A DNA stretch of 5,420 nucleotides from Planctomycetota bacterium (GTDB lineage Bacteria; Planctomycetota; UBA1135), in assembly GCA_003501525.1 (NCBI GenBank), contig DNPI01000236.1, positions 1 through 5,420 of the forward strand. The letters run 5' to 3'. A program made the position numbers and the translations under genes. How positions within the stretch are numbered: position 1 is the stretch's first letter; every line of letters starts with the position of its first letter. Under the pieces are notes generated by a model, which had not been told where the DNA came from, searched no databases, and was given only the letters and a program-made list of their open reading frames with translations. Shown here piece after piece: positions 1-5,420 of this stretch.

Positions 1-414
1 CGGGAGCCAATGGCCTTTCTTCACGAGGTTGGCATGAGAGGAAAGCCCCAGCCTGTGCCAGAAAGGATTCTTTATGACCCTCCTTGCCATCTTAAAAATG
101 TTCTTGGCGATGAAGAGGCTGTCCCGGCGCTTCTTAGTGCGATTCCTGAGCTAGAAATTATCCCTCACGACGAGGCTGACCTCTGCTGTGGCGCGGGCGG
201 AATTGCTTTCCTTCGTGGCGAAGAATCTGCCGATGCAGTGCTTCATCGAAAAGTATCAGCACTCAAACGTGCTGGGCAAGCCACGCGAGTTGTTACTGGA
301 AACCCCGGCTGCTTAATGCGTCTAGAATCAGAATTACGATTCCAAATGCCTCACATTAAGGTCGAACATCCGATTAATATCCTCGCTGAGGCTTGGAGGC
401 CAAATACCGCCTAA
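1..414 (+). CDS. glcF: GlcF-like (Fe-S)-binding subunit of glycolate oxidase, 3' part only
   Basis: This is the C-terminal 137 residues of a gene whose start lies left of the window; the frame is open from base 1 and ends at TAA 412-414. It carries the second cysteine-rich (CCG) domain of heterodisulfide-reductase/GlcF-type proteins: PPCH (C29 of this fragment), LCCGAGG (C62, C63) and GNPGC (C104), in the order and spacing expected for this domain. In the family, GlcF is the electron-transfer subunit that works with the FAD subunits GlcD/GlcE to oxidise glycolate to glyoxylate. The N-terminal ferredoxin-type 4Fe-4S motifs and the first cysteine-rich domain would lie upstream and cannot be seen. 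A LutA-type lactate utilisation subunit or another (Fe-S)-binding oxidoreductase subunit is the main alternative, but the NPGCLMRLES segment fits GlcF best. The stop overlaps the convergent neighbour's stop. Confidence 0.82.
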   Translation, partial: REPMAFLHEVGMRGKPQPVPERILYDPPCHLKNVLGDEEAVPALLSAIPELEIIPHDEADLCCGAGGIAFLRGEESADAVLHRKVSALKRAGQATRVVTGNPGCLMRLESELRFQMPHIKVEHPINILAEAWRPNTA

Positions 415-426
415 ACAGAAGGCGTA
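405..426. terminator. Possible weak bidirectional terminator hairpin over the convergent stops
   Basis: CGCCT (408-412) can pair with AGGCG (420-424) around a 7-base loop. If C407 is bulged, A406-T425 and T405-A426 extend the stem to seven pairs. The hairpin contains the stop codons of both convergent genes, which is where a shared terminator would be expected. There is no clear T-run on the plus strand and only a short TATTT after the stem on the minus strand, so intrinsic termination is uncertain. Confidence 0.3.
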
Positions 427-794
427 GCAGCAAGGAACATCAACCCAGCCGTCACGACTGCACAGACAGTAAGGCCAATAAAAGAACCTACCCATCGACG
501 ATGGATTGGGCGTACAGAAGCATTGTTGCGAAGCTTTAAGCCTGACCAAACCACACCAGGTAAACAGCCCAAAGCAGAAAAAGCACAAAAGAGGTGCAGG
601 TTCAATCTCCACGATGGAAAATCCCAATCCCTCCCTAAGATTTCTGCTTGCACAATGGCCGCTGCCAAAAGGAGAACTGTTGAAACAACTCTGCGGTAGT
701 GCGCGGGACGGTTACCTGCTCTGCCAGACGACACAGAAAGGATAATCCCAAAGACTGTCGCCCCCAGCGTTCCAAGAAAAAACGTCACCTGCAT
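411..794 (-). CDS. Small four-helix integral membrane protein of unknown function
   Basis: This 127-residue protein has four predicted membrane helices at about residues 4-20, 36-53, 66-85 and 102-122. Arg/Lys-rich loops lie between helices 1 and 2 (R25-R35) and between helices 3 and 4 (K87-R100). By the positive-inside rule both loops are cytoplasmic and both termini face outward. Single histidines sit near helix ends (H32, H67, H98, the last in an IHRRW motif). This resembles the layout of DUF420-type and other small heme- or quinone-associated membrane proteins, but I cannot assign a family firmly. ATG 794 is the first possible start, because a TGA lies in frame five codons upstream. No Shine-Dalgarno sequence is visible, so the gene may be leaderless or weakly translated. 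Its stop overlaps the GlcF-like stop by 4 bp, and its start is divergent from the amidohydrolase gene. The hydrophobicity pattern marks it as real rather than a shadow frame. Confidence 0.72.
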   Translation of the reverse strand: MQVTFFLGTLGATVFGIILSVSSGRAGNRPAHYRRVVSTVLLLAAAIVQAEILGRDWDFPSWRLNLHLFCAFSALGCLPGVVWSGLKLRNNASVRPIHRRWVGSFIGLTVCAVVTAGLMFLAATPSV

Positions 795-816
795 AATCGG
801 AGGATATCATCCCGCC
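795..816. promoter_or_regulatory. 22-bp divergent start region with the amidohydrolase ribosome binding site
   Basis: This is the whole gap between two divergent start codons. GGAGG at 799-803 is a good Shine-Dalgarno sequence for the plus-strand ATG 817, though its 13-base spacing is longer than usual. On the minus strand nothing resembles a ribosome binding site. GGAT (802-805) and ATCC (809-812) form a short inverted repeat, too small to call an operator. No -10/-35 pair fits in the gap, so promoters for each gene must lie inside the opposite coding region or elsewhere. Confidence 0.5.
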
Positions 817-3800
817 ATGAAGGCCCTCCACCTCATCATCCTCACCCTTCTCACCGGAAACGGCGAAGACCCAAAAGATCCACAAGATGGCGTTTTCGTT
901 ATCCGAGGAGTCCAAATCTGGCAGGAATCTGGGCCGCTTACTGGACCTCATGACATAGTCATAGAGGGGAAAGAATTCAATCGCATTAGTCTTCCAGGAC
1001 AATCCCTTTCAACTATTCCTGGAGCCAAAGAGATCGAAGGCGAAAACTGGGTCGTCTACCCAGGGCTAGTTCACGCCAACTTCCCTGCAAACATTTCTGA
1101 CCCTCCCCCCAATCCATTCCATGAAGAAACCTCAGACCCACGAGAGGGGCCGATTCCGACCATGGAATATGGTGAACGGGTGCAATTCCGCGGTTGGCTT
1201 CATGTCGCTGACACCTTGGAGTGGGACCCCGAAAAAGCCAACGAGTGGAGGAATCTTGGATTTACTTCTGCGCAGGTACTCCCCACTACCGGACTCATCC
1301 GTGGAAGAACTGCTCACATCGCTCTTAATGGGCTGCCTCTCGGTCAAGCGCTTCTGAGCTACAGCGCCTCGGATCCAATGGTGTGGTCGTTGTCTCCTGC
1401 ACGAGGCGGCGGATATCCCCGCACCCCTATGGGCGCTTTAGCTCTGCTCCGCCAAGCCCGCCTCGACGCTACAAAAAAGAAACAACGCCCTGACCCAGAC
1501 TTAGAAAATCCTTATCCAGCTCTATTCTTGGCGAACGGCTCTCGAACCATTGAAAATGTTCTTGACCTAGTTGAAGAATTTCCAGGACAAGGCCCAACGA
1601 CCCTATTGGGAGGAAAAGACGCTTGGAAACATGCTGATAGACTCAGCGCCCAAAGATCGCCAGTCCTTTGGACAATTGATCTGCCAGAAAAACCGAAAAC
1701 TGATGAAGAGCTGAAAATACAACCCTTGGAGGAGCGCCCATATTGGCAACCTCCTTCCAAGCTTCGCGATGAGAAACGGGCACTCGACGCTGAAGCCGTC
1801 AGCGGTTTTGCAAAGCTTCAGAATTCCGGCGTTGAATGTGCTCTAGTACCAGAAGGCAGCACCAGCAATTTCAAAAAAGACGTCTCACGATTACGAGAAA
1901 GCGGACTCAGCGATGAGACGATTTGGAAGGCACTCAGTCTCGACGTCCAGACTTTACTCTGGGGAAATCATTCCTGGAGAAAATCAGGGTCGACAGCCAA
2001 TTTCGTCATCCATCGTGGCCCCGTGGACCTCGAAGAATTCGACCCTGCTTGGATTTTTGCAGACGGCCGAGGCTGGGAATTTCCTACTGGAATCTCAGAA
2101 GAGAAAAAGGAAACTCCAGAGGAGCCTTCGGAGGCCGACGCAGGCATTGCTGGCGATTGGAGTATCAGCATGGAAACCCCCAGGGGTGAGCGAAAGTTTG
2201 GCGCAGAACTGCAACCAGCCAAGAGCAAGGTCCTGTTGTTTGATGAGGAGGATCCCAAAAGCCGTGAACCGGCCTCCAACATAATCTTCTCGGGAAACAA
2301 AGTAGAGTTCACTTTCTCCCCTCCCCAAATGCCAGTCGAGATGACCGCCGCTTTGGTTCTCTCCGGCGACAAAGGAAAAGGCACCGTAGAAACTCCTTTC
2401 GGAGAAATGGAGGTCTCCGTGGAGCGGTTTTCCCATGACCCGGTAGCTAAGACCTCGGAGATCGCACAAAAAGAAGAGGAGAAAGGGACCGAATCCGAGT
2501 TGGGGCATCCAGAGTGGCCAGTTGAAATCCGTTCCGACAGAATATCTGTAAGCGACATTGACGGTGACCTGTTGCTCAAAGGAGCAACTCTATACACCCT
2601 CGAATATGTACTAGATCCAGTTTCTCTAGCGCCTACTTTCGCGCCCTCCAAGGGCGACATCCTCATTGAGGCAGGCAAAATCGTCGCCGTCGCACCAGAA
2701 ATTAATCCGATACGCGCAGTCCCAACTATGAATGCCTCGAGTTGGCACGTAATGCCGGGAATTATTGATGCACATAGTCACCTAGCTCTAGCTTCAGTCA
2801 ACGAAGGCACTGTTTCTATTAGTGCAGAGTGTCGCATAGGCGACATGATTGAAGCTGAAGACGTCGGAATTTTCCGTGCAGCTGCAGGCGGTTGCGCAGT
2901 AGCCCAATCTCTTCATGGCTCAGCAAACCCAATTGGTGGGCAAGCGGCTGTCTGGGAAATGGACTACTCCAGACAAAGCATTGCAGACTTACTCGTACCC
3001 GGAGCGAAGCAAGGGATCAAATTCGCACTTGGAGAAAATGTCAAGCAGTCCAATTGGGACAACGCTGGCAAGCGTTTCCCCAATAGTCGAATGGGAGTCG
3101 AGGCGGTCTATAGGAGAGCCTTTACAGCCGCCGAGGATTACGCCAAACAGGCAACGCAGCACATCCAAGGAGTGAATCCGGATTTCAGGCGTGATGTCCG
3201 CTTAGAAACTTTGGCCGCCATACTGAACAACGACATCCATATCCAATGCCATTCTTACAGGGCAGATGAAATCCTGATGTTCCTCGAGGTTTGCCGCGAT
3301 TTTGGGATCGAGCGCCCTACTTTTCAGCACGTGCTGGAGGGCTACAAAGTTGCTCCAGAGCTAGCAAAACAAGGCGCCATGGCCTCGACGTTTTCCGATT
3401 GGTGGGCCTACAAATTTGAGGTGATTGACGCGATTCCATGGAACGTCGCAATGATGGATCGAGCTGGTGTGGTTGCGACTATTAATTCTGATTCTGACGA
3501 AATGATTCGCCGCTTAAACACAGAAGCCGCAAAATCAATCCGGTACGGTGAAATGGACCCAGAAGAAACGCTTGCTTTTTGCGCTCGAAATGCCGCGATT
3601 CAGCTTCAGCTGGAAGATCGACTAGGCACTTTGACGCCTGGAAAAGATGGAACTCTGTCCATCTTTGATGGCCATCCCGCCAGCACTTATTCGCGCTGTC
3701 TCATGACACTAGCTCGAGGGAAAATCTTGTTTGCGCGGGACGAAGAGAGAGATTCTTACTGGGAAAAGTACGAAGAAGCGGTACGCACTTTCGCGACTTC

Positions 3801-5097
3801 AATTCGCGATGAGCAAAACACCGAAATCGCTGTAGAGAATACACCGAGCTTGAGTGAGTTCGACGCTTGGACTCGCCCCGGCCAAGGAGAATCACTGGCC
3901 ATTTTCAATGCCACTATTCACCCCGTTTCATCTCCTCCATTCAAAGGTGCAATATTCGTGGAAGACGGAAAAATCATTCAAATACAAGAAGGTGATGACT
4001 TTTCCTTCACAAACTGGCCCAACATCGTTGATGCCAAAGGGCAACACCTTTATCCCGGTTTCCTTAATGGGTGCGATAAAACCGGCATTTTCGAAGTTGG
4101 TTCCGTTAGTGGCTCGCGGGATGATAGAGAAACCGGAAAAGATCACCCCGATCTCTCCATCGCCTCAGCCATCCATGGTGATTCGTGGCATCATGCCGTT
4201 ACACGCGGCAATGGAGTGGCCTATGTCCTCGTTCGACCCGCTCAAGGCAGGATTAGAGGCCAAGCGGCATTAATTCAACTGGACGGGGAGATTAGTCCCG
4301 ATTTTGTAGTTGTTCCCGATATTGCTCTCCATATCGCATTCCCAGGTGTCAAGAACCCCAAAGAGGGGAAGTCCCCTGAAATGCCCGCCGGAGTTGACGA
4401 GCTCGATGATTGGTTTGATAGAACTCTCCAGTACGCAAACCGGCAACAGGAATACAAAGCAGCGGGTCGGCCGTTCCTCAATCGCGACCCACGCTTAGAA
4501 GCCATGCTCCCCTATGCCAAAGGAGAAAAACCCGTCCTCCTCGAAACCGATGGTGCTTTAAGCCTGATGGCTGCTCGAGCGTGGGCCAGCAAGCGGGGCA
4601 TCGAACCTATTTATTTAGGTGCTCAAGATGGGTGGAAAGTCGCAGGCTACTTAGGGGCAGACAGGGCTCGAGTCATCACAGGCCCTGTTCATAGTCTTCC
4701 GCGCAATGACAATGACCCTTACGATTCTCCGTTTCGCAATGCTTCCATTCTCGAAGCCGCCGGTTGCAAGGTGGGCCTTCGGACAAACGACCCCGAAGTC
4801 ACCCGCAACCTTCCGTTTCAAGCTGCTACCGCAGCTGCTGAAGGGCTAGGAAAAGAAGCTGCGCTGCGAGCTATTACCTTAGGGGCTGCAGAGGTCCTTG
4901 GCGTTGATGCTTTTGTAGGCAGCCTCGAAGTGGGCAAAGTTGCGACCTTTTTCTTGTCCGAAAGTGATCCCCTCGATTTCCCCGGGCATGTTCGGAGGAT
5001 GTGGATAGGAGGCGGCGAAGTGGAGCTTAGCTCCAAGCAAACAGAACTCAGAGATCGATACGGAGATCGCATTGAGAGAGCCCTCAAAAAGGACTAG
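817..5097 (+). CDS. Exported tripartite amidohydrolase: one active module between two pseudo-amidohydrolase modules
   Basis: This 1426-residue protein belongs to the imidazolonepropionase-like branch of the amidohydrolase superfamily, which are metal-dependent hydrolases of C-N bonds. Residues 1-16 look like a short export signal: MK, a hydrophobic stretch, then TGNG. Module 1 (about 24-425) is degenerate: at the HxH site it reads YPGLVHANFP (N88, P90). A beta-rich domain follows (about 446-540, starting GDWSISMETPRGE), flanked by acidic linkers. Module 2 (about 585-975) is the likely enzyme, with IIDAHSHLA (H653, H655), a beta-4 lysine in IKFALGEN (K735), CHSYRADEI (H812), FQHVLEGYK (H838) and INSDSDE (D892). 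It also carries the signature HGSANPIGGQ (700-709). Module 3 (about 1026-1420) again lacks HxH, reading YPGFLNGCDK (N1084, C1086, K1088). ATG 817 is preceded by GGAGG at 799-803. It is probably periplasmic. The substrate cannot be read from sequence: imidazolone-type rings, enamides or dipeptides are all used by relatives. It may be co-transcribed with the aminotransferase 31 bp downstream. Confidence 0.88.
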   Translation: MKALHLIILTLLTGNGEDPKDPQDGVFVIRGVQIWQESGPLTGPHDIVIEGKEFNRISLPGQSLSTIPGAKEIEGENWVVYPGLVHANFPANISDPPPNPFHEETSDPREGPIPTMEYGERVQFRGWLHVADTLEWDPEKANEWRNLGFTSAQVLPTTGLIRGRTAHIALNGLPLGQALLSYSASDPMVWSLSPARGGGYPRTPMGALALLRQARLDATKKKQRPDPDLENPYPALFLANGSRTIENVLDLVEEFPGQGPTTLLGGKDAWKHADRLSAQRSPVLWTIDLPEKPKTDEELKIQPLEERPYWQPPSKLRDEKRALDAEAVSGFAKLQNSGVECALVPEGSTSNFKKDVSRLRESGLSDETIWKALSLDVQTLLWGNHSWRKSGSTANFVIHRGPVDLEEFDPAWIFADGRGWEFPTGISEEKKETPEEPSEADAGIAGDWSISMETPRGERKFGAELQPAKSKVLLFDEEDPKSREPASNIIFSGNKVEFTFSPPQMPVEMTAALVLSGDKGKGTVETPFGEMEVSVERFSHDPVAKTSEIAQKEEEKGTESELGHPEWPVEIRSDRISVSDIDGDLLLKGATLYTLEYVLDPVSLAPTFAPSKGDILIEAGKIVAVAPEINPIRAVPTMNASSWHVMPGIIDAHSHLALASVNEGTVSISAECRIGDMIEAEDVGIFRAAAGGCAVAQSLHGSANPIGGQAAVWEMDYSRQSIADLLVPGAKQGIKFALGENVKQSNWDNAGKRFPNSRMGVEAVYRRAFTAAEDYAKQATQHIQGVNPDFRRDVRLETLAAILNNDIHIQCHSYRADEILMFLEVCRDFGIERPTFQHVLEGYKVAPELAKQGAMASTFSDWWAYKFEVIDAIPWNVAMMDRAGVVATINSDSDEMIRRLNTEAAKSIRYGEMDPEETLAFCARNAAIQLQLEDRLGTLTPGKDGTLSIFDGHPASTYSRCLMTLARGKILFARDEERDSYWEKYEEAVRTFATSIRDEQNTEIAVENTPSLSEFDAWTRPGQGESLAIFNATIHPVSSPPFKGAIFVEDGKIIQIQEGDDFSFTNWPNIVDAKGQHLYPGFLNGCDKTGIFEVGSVSGSRDDRETGKDHPDLSIASAIHGDSWHHAVTRGNGVAYVLVRPAQGRIRGQAALIQLDGEISPDFVVVPDIALHIAFPGVKNPKEGKSPEMPAGVDELDDWFDRTLQYANRQQEYKAAGRPFLNRDPRLEAMLPYAKGEKPVLLETDGALSLMAARAWASKRGIEPIYLGAQDGWKVAGYLGADRARVITGPVHSLPRNDNDPYDSPFRNASILEAAGCKVGLRTNDPEVTRNLPFQAATAAAEGLGKEAALRAITLGAAEVLGVDAFVGSLEVGKVATFFLSESDPLDFPGHVRRMWIGGGEVELSSKQTELRDRYGDRIERALKKD

Positions 5098-5107
5098 GCG
5101 TTAGAAT

Positions 5108-5123
5108 GAAGTGGTGACACTTC
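5108..5123 (+). other. Perfect 6-bp hairpin with a GTGA (GNRA-type) loop between two co-directional genes
   Basis: GAAGTG (5108-5113) and CACTTC (5118-5123) are perfect reverse complements around GTGA, which as RNA is a stable GNRA tetraloop. It begins 10 bases after the amidohydrolase stop and ends 5 bases before ATG 5129. No T-run follows, so it is a poor intrinsic terminator. It could protect the 3' end of the upstream message or mask translation initiation of the next gene. It may also be chance, since a stem this short is not rare. Confidence 0.35.
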
Positions 5124-5128
5124 TCCAA

Positions 5129-5420
5129 ATGGAATCCCCACCCTTACAGATTTCTTCAGACTGTGGAGACGAGGACGCATTGCGCGGATTCTCCGCTATG
5201 GCTAATTCCATGGAAGGATCGGCCATTCTTAAAGTCGCACAAGAAATACGCGACATTAAAAGTCAGGGAGTAGATGTCGCCGACATGACTGTTGGAGATT
5301 TTTCTCCAACCGAATTCCCCGCCCCAAGCTTTCTCCTCGAAAGGATTCAACACTACGTTTCGGAAGGAGCGGTTAATTACCCTCCTGCGCAGGGCGAGAT
5401 GGCATGGAGACAAGCCATTC
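5129..5420 (+). CDS. Class I/II PLP-dependent aminotransferase, 5' part only
   Basis: An open frame runs from ATG 5129 to the right edge (97 full codons) without a stop. The segment from SMEGSAILKVAQEIRD through MTVGDFSPTEFPAP to NYPPAQGEMAWRQAI matches the N-terminal region of aspartate-aminotransferase-like fold type I enzymes. Those enzymes move an amino group between an amino acid and a 2-oxo acid using pyridoxal phosphate in the cytoplasm. The GDFSPTEFP and NYPP..G segments are the substrate-side N-terminal signatures; the catalytic lysine lies beyond the window. The start is uncertain. ATG 5129 gives the longest ATG-initiated form but has no clear ribosome binding site. TTG 5180 has GGAG/GAGGA just upstream (5165-5175) and fits the family's usual N-terminus. 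ATG 5198 would cut close to the conserved region. The substrate is not predictable from this part. Confidence 0.82.
   Translation, partial: MESPPLQISSDCGDEDALRGFSAMANSMEGSAILKVAQEIRDIKSQGVDVADMTVGDFSPTEFPAPSFLLERIQHYVSEGAVNYPPAQGEMAWRQAI

Noticed and set aside
802..812. Inverted repeat GGAT-ATC-ATCC as an operator
   Set aside because: The arms are only 4 bp and overlap the ribosome binding site; chance is a sufficient explanation.
506..953. Plus-strand open frames opposite the membrane protein and running into the amidohydrolase start
   Set aside because: They are rich in Lys, Arg, His and Pro with no coherent fold. The minus-strand frame has a clear four-helix pattern, and the amidohydrolase frame is clearly coding from 817.
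2101..2500. Frameshift or gene fusion boundary suspected between module 1 and module 2
   Set aside because: The frame is continuous, the beta domain and acidic linkers are plausible protein, and base composition does not change visibly. It looks like a natural multidomain protein.
2095..2508. Second minus-strand open frame within the same region
   Set aside because: It overlaps both the plus-strand gene and the other minus-strand frame, and its composition gives no domain or membrane pattern that makes sense.
1968..2678. Long open frame on the minus strand (236 codons) inside the amidohydrolase gene
   Set aside because: Its translation is Ser/Pro-rich with no recognisable domain, and the plus strand here encodes the well-supported beta domain and the start of the active module. 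It is an antisense shadow.
3854..4273. Plus-strand frame of 139 codons within the third module
   Set aside because: It is out of frame with a continuous, family-matching protein, and its own translation shows no family features.
5156..5413. Minus-strand open frame at the right edge
   Set aside because: The plus strand encodes a convincing aminotransferase N-terminus over the same bases.

Overview
The window looks like a bacterial chromosome of moderate GC content, with tightly packed genes. It holds two complete protein genes and two genes cut by the window edges. I see no tRNA, rRNA, CRISPR array, insertion sequence or phage-type gene. The tandem secreted amidohydrolase, the GlcF-type Fe-S protein and the aminotransferase suggest a heterotrophic Gram-negative-type lineage. 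Planctomycetota or a neighbouring phylum is my best guess, but this rests on remembered family distributions and is weak.

Layout. Bases 1-414 (+) are the C-terminal end of a GlcF-like iron-sulfur subunit. Its stop codon overlaps, tail to tail, the stop of a small four-helix membrane protein on the minus strand (411-794). Only 22 bp separate the start of that gene from the divergent start of the main gene (817-5097, +), a 1426-residue protein. After a 31-bp gap containing a small perfect hairpin, a class I/II PLP-dependent aminotransferase begins on the + strand and runs off the right edge (5129-5420).

The main gene is the centre of interest. It encodes a probably exported protein made of three amidohydrolase-like modules plus an inserted beta-rich domain. 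Only the central module keeps the metal-binding set (H653, H655, probably K735, H812, H838, D892). The first and last modules keep the family fold signatures but have lost the HxH motif. The order is pseudo-amidohydrolase, beta domain, active amidohydrolase, pseudo-amidohydrolase. From memory, relatives usually carry one pseudo-module and one active module, so the third module is the unusual part. The substrate is unknown.

The amidohydrolase and aminotransferase genes are co-directional and close enough to be co-transcribed. A joint role, such as releasing and then deaminating amino acids, is speculation.
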